From an uncultured Stenotrophomonas sp. (GTDB lineage Bacteria; Pseudomonadota; Gammaproteobacteria; Xanthomonadales; Xanthomonadaceae): a DNA stretch of 64,000 nt. Both the position numbers and the translations under genes were made by a program. The notes below the pieces were generated by a model, which saw only the letters and a program-made list of their open reading frames with translations, did no database searches and was not told where the DNA came from. Shown one piece after another: positions 1 to 8,745 of this stretch (positions within the stretch are counted from its first letter, which is position 1; the number at the start of each line of letters is the position of its first letter). The DNA is taken from the NCBI RefSeq assembly GCF_913778665.1, contig NZ_CAJYVQ010000008.1, positions 620,001-684,000 of the forward strand. Direction: 5' to 3'.

Positions 1-695
1 TTCACCGGCGTCTTCGCGCGCAGGCGGCCGACCGCGCCGGCTTCGGGAATGATCAGGTGCTGGGCAGGCACATCCACGCCATCCAGCTGAGCCTGGCCTT
101 CAAGGATGTACAGCGCACGCTCGCGATGACCATTGTCGATATCGATCTCCGCATCCGGGTCGAGGTCGATCGCCACGTTGAGCGTGTCGGCGAACACCTT
201 CACCGGCGATTCCTCGCCATAGGCGCGGCCGGCAATCACGCGCAGCCATGCGCCGTTGCGGCGCTGCTCGGGCAGGGTGGCGGCGGCGTGGTGATAGAAC
301 GCGGGCTCGACTTCCTCATGCGATTTCGGAAGCGCCACCCAGGTCTGCATGCCGTGGATCGGGTTGTCATGGTCGCGGTCCGGTTGCGGGGTGCGTTCGG
401 AATGGGCGATGCCGCGACCGGCGGTCATCCAGTTCACATCGCCGGGGCGGATCACCTGGTCCGAGCCGAGCGTGTCGCGGTGGCCGATCGCACCGGACCA
501 CAGGTAGGTCACCGTGGCCAGGCCGATATGCGGATGCGGGCGTACGTCGATGGCGGTGCCGGGGTGCATGAGTGCCGGGCCCATCTGGTCGACGAACACG
601 AACGAACCGATGCTGCGGGCCTGCAGGGTAGGGACGGCGCGACGGACTTCGAGGCCGCCGATGTCGTGCACGCGCGGGGCGATGATGGTGGTCAT
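1..695 (-). CDS. Pirin family protein (3' end beyond the window)
   Basis: The reading frame is open from an ATG at 695 to the left edge, so about 231 residues are visible and the C-terminus is missing. The translation begins MTTIIAPRVHDIGGLEVRRA. It carries the pirin cupin signature RPHPHIGLATVTYL, with likely metal-binding His54 and His56, followed by the IAHSER block typical of the family. Pirins are metal-binding bicupins; some have quercetinase activity and others regulate transcription or metabolism, so the substrate cannot be told from sequence. The gene stands alone, with a repeat-rich gap upstream (696-1306). Confidence in the family is high. Confidence 0.93.
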   Translation of the reverse strand, partial: MTTIIAPRVHDIGGLEVRRAVPTLQARSIGSFVFVDQMGPALMHPGTAIDVRPHPHIGLATVTYLWSGAIGHRDTLGSDQVIRPGDVNWMTAGRGIAHSERTPQPDRDHDNPIHGMQTWVALPKSHEEVEPAFYHHAAATLPEQRRNGAWLRVIAGRAYGEESPVKVFADTLNVAIDLDPDAEIDIDNGHRERALYILEGQAQLDGVDVPAQHLIIPEAGAVGRLRAKTPV

Positions 696-836
696 GCGGG
701 CGTTCTCGCTGGCAGGGATCAGGCGGCCAGCATCGCATGCAGAAGTGACGGGGGCATTCCCCGTATGGGCAACAGGTTGTTCCAGCCAACGGCGCAGCCC
801 CTCGTGGCTGGGCGCGCAATGCGTATTCCGTGTTTG

Positions 837-935
837 GCCGGGCGGGTGGGTGACGCAGGGGACGCTGCAAGTACGTCCATGTAAGCTCGATCGCCGCATC
901 CATGCGGCTCACGCCCCTGCGCCACCCGCCCGGCC
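837..935 (+). repeat. Composite hairpin element E1 (partial, plus orientation)
   Basis: The arms at about 837-861 and 914-935 are imperfectly complementary. They enclose a core with the words CTGCAAGTACGTCC and GTAAGCTCG and an inner hairpin GCCGC-ATCCAT-GCGGC (about 892-908). The tail CCTGACGGTTCCCGTGTGCTG (936-958) matches the tail word of the other copies. No leader hairpin is visible on the left, so the copy looks truncated. The core is nearly the same as that of the element at 57866-57967. Together with the element at 1100-1205 it fills most of the 611-bp gap between pirin and the fadJ-type gene, in which I see no gene. Confidence 0.75.
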
Positions 936-1099
936 CCTGACGGTTCCCGTGTGCTGTCCAGCCACGGAGAAGAGAAAAAGAAAATCAAAATCAAACGCCG
1001 GTCGCTTCGCTCCTGATGGCGACCAAGGTAGCCACCCACACGTCCGTGGTGATCCCGATCGGAATCGCAGTTCACCAACCGTCACCGGGAAACTGTCAG

Positions 1100-1205
1100 G
1101 GGTGGGGCGGTGTGGGCAGGCAGCACCGTTGGCGCCATGGATGGCGCCATCGAGCCCCCATGGAAGGGTTTACGGCGTGTCCTGCCAGCCCAGACCGCCC
1201 CACCC
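1100..1205 (-). repeat. Composite hairpin element E2 (minus orientation)
   Basis: The left arm at 1100-1120 pairs with the right arm at 1181-1205, with small bulges. On the minus strand the core reads ACGCCGTAAACCC, then TCCATGGGGGCT, then an inner 7-bp hairpin TGGCGCC-ATCCAT-GGCGCCA. The tail word (CTGACAGTTTCCCG on the minus strand) lies at 1085-1099. The inner stem differs in sequence from every other copy in the window but is still fully paired. An AG/CT-rich low-complexity stretch with a small hairpin follows at about 1219-1260, where other copies carry their CAACG- or CAAAAG-rich tract. E1 and E2 face each other tail to tail. Confidence 0.75.
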
Positions 1206-1278
1206 AACAAACAGAAAAACCAGAGCCGGCTGTTGCTCCGGCTCTGGCTCTGGCTTTTGCTGTGGATTGAAATGCGGG

Positions 1279-1299
1279 GGCCGGGCCGCAGGCCCGGCC
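1279..1299 (-). terminator. Hairpin downstream of the fadJ-type gene
   Basis: GGCCGGGCC (1279-1287) and GGCCCGGCC (1291-1299) form a perfect 9-bp stem with a 3-nt loop, 8 bp past the stop codon of the minus-strand gene at 1307. No strong T-run follows on the minus strand, so this may terminate poorly or mainly protect the mRNA 3' end. Confidence 0.5.
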
Positions 1300-1306
1300 G
1301 ATCAAC

Positions 1307-3370
1307 TCACACCACCGGTTCGCGCAGGGCGGGGTTGTCCCAGCCCGGGCGAGGGGCGAAGCGGTCGCCATGCCGCTGCTGCAGTGCCTTCAACCGCTCG
1401 ACGATCACATCGGCACCGACTGCACGGATGTGCTGGATCGGGCCGCCGCGGAACGGGGCAAAACCGGTGCCGAAGATCACGCCGGCATCCAGCAGGTCCG
1501 CGTCGGCCACCACGCCTTCGTGCAGGCAGGCCACCGCTTCGTTCAACAGTGGCAGGATCAGGCGGTCCTCAAGATCGGCCGGGGCCTGGTAATCGCTGGC
1601 CACGTCCGGCTTCTTCGGCTTGCCGTTTTCCCAGGTGTAGATGCCCTGGCCATCCTTCTTGCCACGCTTGTCCGGTTCCACCGTCTGCAGCGCGGCCGGA
1701 ATCTGCAGGCCCAGGAACGGCGCCAGTTCGCGGCCGACGCCGGCGGCCACGTCCAGGCCCACGGTGTCGATCAGTTCGATCGGGCCCATCGGCATGCCGA
1801 ATTTCACTGCGGCCTTGTCGATCACCGGGCCCGGAATGCCTTCGGCATACGCGGTGGCCGCTTCCAGCATGTACGGGAACAGCACGCGATTGACCAGGAA
1901 GCCCGGGCTGCCGGCCACCGGCACCGGGAATTTGCCCAGCGCCTTGCAGAATGCGGCCAGGCGGCGCTCGGTCTCCGGCGCCATGCCGTCGTGGTGGATG
2001 ATCTCCACCAACGGCATCTGCGCCACCGGGTTGAAGTAGTGCAGGCCAGCAAACTGGGCTGGGCGCTGGATGTGGTCGCGCAGTTCCACCAGCGGAATCG
2101 ACGAAGTGTTGGTGGTCAGCAGCGCGTCCAGTTTCATCTTCGGTTCCAGCGTCTGGTACAGCGCACGCTTGGCTTCCGGATTCTCGATGATGGCTTCGAT
2201 CACCAGGTCGGCCTCGGCCACGCCGTTGCCCTCCAGGTCGGCACGCAGGCGCGCGGCCACGGCGGGGCGCTTGCTCTCGTCGCGCACCTTTTTGGCGAAC
2301 AGTGCCTGCGCACGTTCCATGGCCGGGTCGATGAAGCGCTGCTCACGGTCCTGCAAGGTCACTTCAAAGCCCTTGTAGGCGGCCCACGCGGCGATGTCTC
2401 CCCCCATCACGCCAGCGCCGACCACGTGCACGTGGCGGATGCCGGAATCGCCGCTACCGAGGCCCTTCAGGCGCTCGGTCAGGAAGAAAATGCGGATCAG
2501 GTTGCGCGCGGTCGGCGTACTGGCCAGCTTCACCACGGCGCGCCGCTCGGCGTCGAGGCGTGCCTGGATCGGCTTGCCGCCGCTGCGCTGCCAGGTGCTG
2601 ATCAGCGCGTAGGGCGCGGGGTACTGGTCCTTCTTGGCCTTGCGTGCGACCTGCTTGACCATCTGCGGCGCCAGCAGCGTGCGTGCCAGCCAGGTGTTGG
2701 TCGCCCACGCCGTCGCGCGCTGCTTGAACGGGCGGGTAGTCCCGGACAGGGCCAGCGCCACCGCAGTATCGAGCACGACCGCCGGTGCCACCACCTTGTC
2801 GACCAGACCGATGCCACGCGCCGCCGAGGCCGACAGGGTACGGCCGGTCAGCATCATGTCCATCGCCGCCGGTGCGCCCACCAGCTGCGGCAGGCGCGCG
2901 CTGCCACCCCAGCCCGGGAAGATGCCCAGCTGGGTCTCGGGCAGGCCGATGCGGGTGCTGCTGTCATTTGAGGCCACGCGGTAGCGGCAGGCCAGCGCCA
3001 GCTCGGTGCCGCCGCCCAGGCAGTGGCCGTGGATGGCCGCCACGGTCGGGCAGGGCAGCTCGGCCAGCTTCTGGTAGGTCGACTGACCGCGACGGATAGC
3101 GTCGTTGACGGTACCGCGTCGGTCGAATTCCTGGAACTCCTTCAGGTCCGCGCCAGCAATGAAGCCGGCCTTCTTCAGCGACTGGATCACCACGCCCTTG
3201 GGCGGGTCCAGCGCGATGCGCTCGAGCAGGTCGCCCAGTTCCAGCAATACGTCCTGCGACATCGCGTTGACACTGCTGTCCTGACGATCCAGTGAGAGGA
3301 CCACCACGCCGTCGTCGCGGATCTCGGGGTGCCAGTGGCTGAAGCGGAGACCATCGAAGCCTGAGAGCAT
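1307..3370 (-). CDS. fadJ: Multifunctional fatty-acid oxidation alpha subunit (enoyl-CoA hydratase / 3-hydroxyacyl-CoA dehydrogenase)
   Basis: This 687-residue protein joins an N-terminal crotonase domain to a C-terminal 3-hydroxyacyl-CoA dehydrogenase, the FadB/FadJ layout. Crotonase motifs are the oxyanion region IAGADL, then GHCLGGGTEL and IGLPETQLGIFPGWGG, with both catalytic glutamates. The NAD site is VVGAGVMGGDIAAW, and the catalytic histidine block is GLHYFNPVAQMPLVE. It should hydrate enoyl-CoA and oxidise the resulting 3-hydroxyacyl-CoA in beta-oxidation. No thiolase partner (fadI/fadA) is adjacent; a separate thiolase lies at 29736-30911. Assignment to FadJ rather than FadB rests on overall appearance only. 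Confidence 0.9.
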   Translation of the reverse strand: MLSGFDGLRFSHWHPEIRDDGVVVLSLDRQDSSVNAMSQDVLLELGDLLERIALDPPKGVVIQSLKKAGFIAGADLKEFQEFDRRGTVNDAIRRGQSTYQKLAELPCPTVAAIHGHCLGGGTELALACRYRVASNDSSTRIGLPETQLGIFPGWGGSARLPQLVGAPAAMDMMLTGRTLSASAARGIGLVDKVVAPAVVLDTAVALALSGTTRPFKQRATAWATNTWLARTLLAPQMVKQVARKAKKDQYPAPYALISTWQRSGGKPIQARLDAERRAVVKLASTPTARNLIRIFFLTERLKGLGSGDSGIRHVHVVGAGVMGGDIAAWAAYKGFEVTLQDREQRFIDPAMERAQALFAKKVRDESKRPAVAARLRADLEGNGVAEADLVIEAIIENPEAKRALYQTLEPKMKLDALLTTNTSSIPLVELRDHIQRPAQFAGLHYFNPVAQMPLVEIIHHDGMAPETERRLAAFCKALGKFPVPVAGSPGFLVNRVLFPYMLEAATAYAEGIPGPVIDKAAVKFGMPMGPIELIDTVGLDVAAGVGRELAPFLGLQIPAALQTVEPDKRGKKDGQGIYTWENGKPKKPDVASDYQAPADLEDRLILPLLNEAVACLHEGVVADADLLDAGVIFGTGFAPFRGGPIQHIRAVGADVIVERLKALQQRHGDRFAPRPGWDNPALREPVV

Positions 3371-3538
3371 GGACGTTCCATCCGGTTGTGTATGGAGAAG
3401 CGGCTATGATCCAGAGGTTGTTTCCTCCGCGTCAAATCCCAATAGCAGGGGAGTGGCGACCCCGGATCCATGGCCGTGGACCGGGACGCTAACGGAACGG
3501 TGGTTAAAAGCTGGTGCGGCGCCGCGTGATCGGTGACT

Positions 3539-3565
3539 GAACTTTTCCCGGGATTGGCAGTCTCA
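3539..3565 (+). promoter_or_regulatory. Sigma-E-type promoter upstream of rpoE
   Basis: GAACTT (3539-3544) is followed after 16 bp by TCTCA (3561-3565). This matches the RpoE consensus pattern (GAACTT, 16-17 bp, TCnnA) and sits about 40 bp before the rpoE start. It implies that RpoE activates its own operon, as is common for this sigma family. No transcript data support it here. Confidence 0.7.
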
Positions 3566-3605
3566 TTGCCCGACGTCGGTTGGGCTGACAGGAGTGCGGC
3601 CCCTC

Positions 3606-4226
3606 ATGGCCGAGGTTGATACACCACAGGAGCTGGACCTGGAACTGGTCCGGCGCGTGCAGCACGGCGAGAGCGCCGCGTTCGATGTCCTGGTGCGCAA
3701 GTACCAGCATCGCGTGGTGGCCCTTGTCGGTCGCTACATCGCCGACTGGAGTGAATGTCAGGACGTTGCCCAGGACACTTTCATCCGCGCCTATCGCGCG
3801 ATCGGAAGTTTCCGTGGCGACGCCCAGTTCTCAACCTGGTTGCATCGAATCGCCGTGAATACCGCCAAAAACTACCTGGCTTCACACAATCGACGGCCAC
3901 CGACCGATGACATCGACATCGGCGACGCCGAGCAGTTCGACAGCGGTACGCGCCTGCGCGACACCGACACGCCCGAACGCGAGTTGATGCGCCAGGAGCT
4001 GGAACAGACGGTGATGAAAGCCGTCAACGCGCTGCCGGAAGAACTCCGGTCGGCGATCACCCTGCGCGAGGTGGAAGGCCTGAGTTACGAGGATATCGCG
4101 CAGAAGATGGGGTGCCCGATCGGCACCGTGCGTTCACGGATCTTCCGGGCGCGCGAGGCGATCGACACTGAACTCCGGCCGCTGTTGGACATCGGCAGCG
4201 CCACCCGTGAGAAGAGCCGCGTATGA
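3606..4226 (+). CDS. rpoE: RNA polymerase sigma factor RpoE (sigma-E / AlgU type)
   Basis: This group 4 (ECF) sigma factor of 206 residues directs the response to misfolded envelope proteins. Region 2 is seen as AAFDVLVRKYQHRVVALVGRY through DVAQDTFIRAYRAIGSFRG and STWLHRIAVNTAKNYL. Region 4 is LREVEGLSYEDIAQKMGCPIGTVRSRIFRAR. A GTG at 3594 is in frame, but ATG 3606 (MAEVDTP) fits the family N-terminus and follows AGGAG at a workable spacing. The stop overlaps the anti-sigma start by 4 bp, so the two are translationally coupled. A sigma-E-like promoter lies just upstream. Confidence 0.97.
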   Translation: MAEVDTPQELDLELVRRVQHGESAAFDVLVRKYQHRVVALVGRYIADWSECQDVAQDTFIRAYRAIGSFRGDAQFSTWLHRIAVNTAKNYLASHNRRPPTDDIDIGDAEQFDSGTRLRDTDTPERELMRQELEQTVMKAVNALPEELRSAITLREVEGLSYEDIAQKMGCPIGTVRSRIFRAREAIDTELRPLLDIGSATREKSRV

Positions 4227-5104
4227 CCAGTAATCCGCTCAACGAATCTCAGAACCACCAATCCCCCGCCGGGCAGCGCCTGGACCAGCGCCACCGCGAA
4301 CAGCTGTCAGCCCTGGTCGATGGCGAGCTCGGTGCCGATGAGGCGCGCTTCCTGCTGCGCCGCATGGAGCGCGACCCCGAGCTTTCCGGATGCCAGGAAC
4401 GCTGGCAGCTGCTGGGCGATGTGATGCGCGGGCAGGCCTCGGCGCTGGCGCCGGCGGGCTTCAGTGCCGCCGTGGCCGCGGCCATCGCCGCCGAACCGGC
4501 TCCGCAGGCCGAGCCGCGGCGTCAGGTGCGCCGCAGCGGCTGGCGGGCCTGGGGCGGTGGTGCAGCGCTGGCCGCTTCAGTGGCGGCAGTGGCCCTGTTC
4601 ATGGGCGGTGAGAAGCTGAAGGAAGCCACGCCGGGCGAGCCGTTGGCGCCGCAGGTGATCGCCAGCCAGGCGGAGCTGCCGGCCGCGCCGACCGCTCCGG
4701 CGCCGGTCACCGAAGCCTCGGCGGACACCGCTGCCATGGCAGTGGCGGCGGCGCCGGCCTTGGCGATGGCCGCAGCCGGTCGCCGCCAGGACACCCGCCG
4801 CGCCAGCGCCACCCGCAGCCAGCAGGCCGCCCGTGCCGCGCAGCGCGACGACCTGCCGCAGCGTGCGGTGGCCGCCGCGCAGGCACCGCTGACCCCGACC
4901 GTGCCCGCCGGCACCCGCCGCGACCTGCCGTTCGGCGAGGTGGGGGGATTGCAGGCGCGACCGTGGCCGCGCTCCAGCCTGACGCCGGCCGCCGGCGGGG
5001 CACTCAACGCCAGCTTCCCGGCCCACGCCGGTGGCACCGCGTTCTACCCGTTCGAGCCGCGCCTGCAGGATGACCTGCCGGTGTCGCCGCGTCCGCGCGA
5101 CTGA
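4223..5104 (+). CDS. rseA: Anti-sigma-E factor RseA/MucA
   Basis: The 293-residue protein has an RseA N-terminal domain at about 25-75 (REQLSALVDGELGADEARFL, then DPELSGCQERWQLLGDVMRG), which would hold RpoE at the membrane. A single transmembrane segment lies at about 109-128. The periplasmic part is alanine- and proline-rich and ends in a stretch with no recognised fold. It should be cleaved by regulated proteolysis under envelope stress to release RpoE. The start overlaps the rpoE stop (ATGA). The family is secure; the low-complexity C-terminal half is less conserved. Confidence 0.92.
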   Translation: MTSNPLNESQNHQSPAGQRLDQRHREQLSALVDGELGADEARFLLRRMERDPELSGCQERWQLLGDVMRGQASALAPAGFSAAVAAAIAAEPAPQAEPRRQVRRSGWRAWGGGAALAASVAAVALFMGGEKLKEATPGEPLAPQVIASQAELPAAPTAPAPVTEASADTAAMAVAAAPALAMAAAGRRQDTRRASATRSQQAARAAQRDDLPQRAVAAAQAPLTPTVPAGTRRDLPFGEVGGLQARPWPRSSLTPAAGGALNASFPAHAGGTAFYPFEPRLQDDLPVSPRPRD

Positions 5105-5119
5105 GCCGGGCGCTTTCAC

Positions 5120-5138
5120 GCCCCGCCGTCGGCGGGGC
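5120..5138 (+). terminator. Hairpin between rseA and mucD (weak terminator or attenuator)
   Basis: GCCCCGCC (5120-5127) and GGCGGGGC (5131-5138) form an 8-bp stem with a 3-nt loop, followed by a pyrimidine-rich stretch rather than a clean T-run. It lies in the 74-bp gap before mucD and could reduce read-through from rpoE-rseA into the protease gene. Confidence 0.4.
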
Positions 5139-5178
5139 CCGTATTCCTCTTTCCACCCGATCCGGAGGTTGCCGTCCG

Positions 5179-6717
5179 ATGACTCCCCGACTCCGCACGC
5201 AGGCTATCGGCCTGCTGGCCCTGACTCTGCCGCTGGTGGCCTGCGCACAGGCCCCGGCGCCTGCCGCCCCAGCCCAGCCTGCGCCGGCCGCCGCGCCGAG
5301 GGCGCCGGCACAGCCGCTGGTCAGCGGCCTGCCCGATTTCACCCATCTTGTTGAACAGGTCGGGCCGGGCGTGGTCAACGTGGACACCACCATCGTCCGC
5401 AGCAACCGCCAGGCCTCGCGCGGCCCGATGGGCGGCGACGATGACATGCCGGAGTTCTTCCGCCGCTTCTTCGGTCCGGACTTCCCGATGCCGGGCCAGG
5501 GCCCGGGTGGGCAGGATGGGGGTCCCAGCATCAAGGGCCGCGGCATGGGCTCGGGCTTCATCATCTCGCCCGACGGCTATGTGCTGACCAACTACCACGT
5601 GGTGGCCGATGCCAGCGAAGTGAAGGTCAAGCTGGGTGACAGCCGTGAATTCAAGGCCAAGGTGGTGGGCAGCGACCAGCAGTACGACGTGGCCCTGCTG
5701 AAGATCGACGGCAAGAACCTGCCGACCGTGCGCGTGGGCGACTCCAACACCCTGAAGCCGGGCCAATGGGTTGTCGCGATCGGCTCGCCGTTCGGCCTCG
5801 ACCATTCGGTCACCGCCGGCATCGTCAGTGCGCTGGGCCGCAGCACCGGTGGCGCCGACCAGCGCTACGTGCCGTTCATCCAGACCGACGTGGCGATCAA
5901 TCAAGGCAACTCCGGTGGTCCGCTGCTGAACACCCGTGGCGAAGTGGTCGGCATCAACTCGCAGATCTTCTCCGCGTCCGGCGGCTACATGGGCATCAGC
6001 TTCGCGATCCCGATCGACCTGGCGATGAGCGCGGTCGAGCAGATCAAGAAGAGTGGCAGGGTCACCCGTGGCCAGCTGGGTGCGGTGGTCGAGCCGATCG
6101 ATTCGCTGAAGGCACAGGGGCTGGGCCTGCCCGACAGCCGTGGCGCGCTGGTCAATCAGATCGTGGCCGGCAGTGCCGCCGAGAAGGCCGGGGTGCAGAT
6201 CGGCGACGTAGTCCGCTCGGTCAACGGCAGCCCGGTCAACAGCTGGTCCGACCTGCCGCCGCTGATCGGCGCGATGGCGCCGGGCAGCCGGGTCACTCTG
6301 GGCGTGATCCGCGATGGCAAGCCGCGTGACCTCAGCGCCACGCTGACCGCACTGAGCGAAGACGGCCAGGCCACTACTGCCCGCGGGCCGGCGGCCGGCG
6401 GTGCCGAGGCGGTGCCGCAGTCCGGCGCCAACGCCCTGCTGGGGCTGGACGTCAGCGAGCTGAACTCCGTCCAGCGCAAGCAGTTGGGCCTCGACGGCAA
6501 GGAGGGCGTGCGCATTACTGGGGTCAAGGGCCAGGCAGCGCGTGATGCCGGCCTGTCGCCGGGGATGGTGATCCTGCAGGTCGGCCGCACACCGGTCGGC
6601 AGCGTGGAGGCCCTGAACCGGGCGCTGTCCAGCTACAGGAAGGACGACGTGGTGATGCTGCTGGTGCGCACCGGCAACGGCAACAGCGCCTTCGTGGCGG
6701 TCAAGGCCGGCCAGTAA
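5179..6717 (+). CDS. mucD: Periplasmic serine protease MucD (DegP/DegQ, Do family)
   Basis: The 512-residue HtrA-type protease has an N-terminal signal sequence, a chymotrypsin-like domain and two PDZ domains (about 290-380 and 420-510). The catalytic triad is His140 (TNYHVV), Asp170 (YDVALLKI) and Ser245 (GNSGGPLL). It should degrade or refold damaged periplasmic proteins under RpoE control. The leader ends LPLVAC, which fits a lipobox with Cys22, so the mature protein may be lipid-anchored rather than soluble. A proline/alanine linker of about 25 residues follows. A GGAGG ribosome-binding site precedes the ATG. The function is secure; the anchoring is inference. Confidence 0.95.
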   Translation: MTPRLRTQAIGLLALTLPLVACAQAPAPAAPAQPAPAAAPRAPAQPLVSGLPDFTHLVEQVGPGVVNVDTTIVRSNRQASRGPMGGDDDMPEFFRRFFGPDFPMPGQGPGGQDGGPSIKGRGMGSGFIISPDGYVLTNYHVVADASEVKVKLGDSREFKAKVVGSDQQYDVALLKIDGKNLPTVRVGDSNTLKPGQWVVAIGSPFGLDHSVTAGIVSALGRSTGGADQRYVPFIQTDVAINQGNSGGPLLNTRGEVVGINSQIFSASGGYMGISFAIPIDLAMSAVEQIKKSGRVTRGQLGAVVEPIDSLKAQGLGLPDSRGALVNQIVAGSAAEKAGVQIGDVVRSVNGSPVNSWSDLPPLIGAMAPGSRVTLGVIRDGKPRDLSATLTALSEDGQATTARGPAAGGAEAVPQSGANALLGLDVSELNSVQRKQLGLDGKEGVRITGVKGQAARDAGLSPGMVILQVGRTPVGSVEALNRALSSYRKDDVVMLLVRTGNGNSAFVAVKAGQ

Positions 6718-6757
6718 GGCCTGGCCGGGCCGCCCGCGCGGCCCTTGTCCGCCCCCC

Positions 6758-6790
6758 CCGAAGCCCCGCCCCGGCGGGGCTTCGGCCGTT
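6758..6790 (+). terminator. Rho-independent-type terminator after mucD
   Basis: CCGAAGCCCCG (6758-6768) pairs perfectly with CGGGGCTTCGG (6775-6785) around a 6-nt loop, followed by CCGTTTC. It would end the rpoE-rseA-mucD unit before lepA. Confidence 0.7.
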
Positions 6791-6883
6791 TCTGGCCGGT
6801 CCGATGAGGCCGCTTTCGCGGGGAGGCGCCGGGCATGCGATAATCGACCGTTACCCTGACGACGCCGCGCGCCGCCGCCACCT

Positions 6884-8692
6884 ATGCCTTCTGATTCGAT
6901 GCGGAACATCCGCAACTTCTCCATCATCGCCCATGTCGACCACGGCAAGTCCACGCTGGCCGACCGCATCATCCAGCTCTGTGGTGGCCTGCAGGCCCGC
7001 GAGATGGAAGCGCAGGTGCTCGACTCCAATCCGATCGAGCGCGAGCGTGGCATCACCATCAAGGCGCAGTCGGTGTCGCTGCCGTATGTCGCCAAGGACG
7101 GGCAGACCTACCATCTGAATTTCATCGACACCCCCGGCCATGTCGACTTCTCCTATGAAGTCAGCCGTTCGCTGGCCGCCTGCGAAGGCGCGCTGCTGGT
7201 GGTCGATGCGGCCCAGGGCGTGGAAGCGCAGTCGGTGGCCAACTGCTACACCGCGGTGGAGCAGGGCCTGGAAGTGGTGCCGGTGATCAACAAGATCGAC
7301 CTGCCCACCGCCGACATCGAGCGCGCCAAGGCCGAGATCGAGGCCGTGATCGGCATCGATGCCTCTGATGCCGTGCCGGTCAGCGCCAAGACTGGCCTGA
7401 ACGTGCAGGACGTGCTGGAAGCGATCGTGCACCGCATCCCGCCGCCGCAGCCGCGCGACACCGAGAAGCTGCAGGCGCTGATCATCGACTCGTGGTTCGA
7501 CAACTACCTGGGCGTGGTCTCGCTGGTGCGCGTGATGCAGGGCGAGATCAAGGCCGGTGACAAGCTGCAGGTGATGTCCACCGGCCGCAACCACCAGGTC
7601 GACAACGTCGGCGTGTTCACGCCGAAGCGGAAAGTGCTGCCGGCGCTGCGTGCCGGTGAAGTGGGCTGGGTCACCGCCAGCATCAAGGACGTGCACGGCG
7701 CCCCGGTCGGCGACACCCTGACGCTGGCCGGCGACCCGGCCCCGAAGCCGCTGCCAGGCTTCCAGGAAATGCAGCCGCGCGTGTTCGCTGGCCTGTTCCC
7801 GGTCGACGCCGAGGACTACCCGGACCTGCGCGAAGCGCTGGACAAGCTGCGCCTGAACGATGCCGCGCTGCGTTTCGAGCCGGAAAGCTCCGAGGCGATG
7901 GGCTTCGGCTTCCGCTGTGGCTTCCTCGGCATGCTGCACATGGAGATCGTGCAGGAGCGCCTGGAGCGCGAGTACAACCTGGATCTGATCAGCACCGCAC
8001 CGACGGTGGTGTATGAAGTGCTGAAGACCGACGGCTCGATCATCAACATGGACAACCCGGCCAAGCTGCCGCCGGTGAACCAGGTCGAGGAGATCCGCGA
8101 GCCGATCATCCGCGCCAACGTGCTCACTCCCGAGGAGTACATCGGCAACATCATCAAGTTGTGCGAAGAAAAGCGCGGCAGCCAGATCGGCATCAACTAC
8201 CTGGGCAGCCAGGTGCAGATCAGCTACGAGCTGCCGATGGCCGAGGTGGTGCTGGACTTCTTCGACAAGCTGAAGTCGGTCAGCCGTGGCTATGCCTCGC
8301 TGGACTACCACTTCGTGCGTTTCGACGCCGGCCCGTTCGTGCGCGTGGACGTGCTGATCAACGGCGACAAGGTCGATGCGCTGTCGCTGATCGTGCACCG
8401 CAGCCATGCCGACCGTCGCGGCCGCGAGCTGTGCGAGAAGATGAAGGACCTGATCCCGCGGCAGATGTTCGACGTGGCCATCCAGGCCGCCGTCGGCTCG
8501 CAGATCATCGCCCGCACCACGGTCAAGGCCATGCGCAAGAACGTGCTGGCCAAGTGCTATGGTGGCGACGTTTCGCGCAAGAAGAAGCTTCTGGAAAAGC
8601 AGAAGGAAGGCAAGAAGCGCATGAAGCAGGTCGGCCGCGTGGAGATTCCGCAGGAAGCGTTCCTGGCCGTGCTGCAGATGGACAACAAGTAA
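6884..8692 (+). CDS. lepA: Elongation factor 4 (LepA), translational GTPase
   Basis: This 602-residue protein has normal LepA length. It has G1 AHVDHGKST (16-24), G3 DTPGH from Asp82, and G4 NKID (136-139), followed by EF-G-like domains and the LepA-specific C-terminus rich in [16 protein letters not shown]. It acts on the ribosome, promoting back-translocation or helping 30S biogenesis. A second in-frame ATG at 6899 (MRNIRNF) is also a plausible start. It heads the lepA-lepB-DUF4845-rnc-era-recO series, all on the plus strand. Confidence 0.98.
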   Translation: MPSDSMRNIRNFSIIAHVDHGKSTLADRIIQLCGGLQAREMEAQVLDSNPIERERGITIKAQSVSLPYVAKDGQTYHLNFIDTPGHVDFSYEVSRSLAACEGALLVVDAAQGVEAQSVANCYTAVEQGLEVVPVINKIDLPTADIERAKAEIEAVIGIDASDAVPVSAKTGLNVQDVLEAIVHRIPPPQPRDTEKLQALIIDSWFDNYLGVVSLVRVMQGEIKAGDKLQVMSTGRNHQVDNVGVFTPKRKVLPALRAGEVGWVTASIKDVHGAPVGDTLTLAGDPAPKPLPGFQEMQPRVFAGLFPVDAEDYPDLREALDKLRLNDAALRFEPESSEAMGFGFRCGFLGMLHMEIVQERLEREYNLDLISTAPTVVYEVLKTDGSIINMDNPAKLPPVNQVEEIREPIIRANVLTPEEYIGNIIKLCEEKRGSQIGINYLGSQVQISYELPMAEVVLDFFDKLKSVSRGYASLDYHFVRFDAGPFVRVDVLINGDKVDALSLIVHRSHADRRGRELCEKMKDLIPRQMFDVAIQAAVGSQIIARTTVKAMRKNVLAKCYGGDVSRKKKLLEKQKEGKKRMKQVGRVEIPQEAFLAVLQMDNK

Positions 8693-8745
8693 TCCGCACC
8701 GGCCCTGCGGGGCCGGTCGTCCGGTGACGTTGCAAAGGACCCTGA

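Noticed and set aside
57..884. Long plus-strand frame over the pirin gene
   Set aside because: It is antisense to a clear pirin with conserved metal motifs; high GC makes long antisense frames common here.
1370..2971. 533-codon plus-strand frame over the fadJ-type gene
   Set aside because: Antisense shadow rich in H, Q and R; the minus strand encodes a full enzyme.
5116..7095. 659-codon minus-strand frame over mucD
   Set aside because: It lies fully antisense to mucD and the lepA start and has a low-complexity His/Asp/Gly/Arg composition with no domain.
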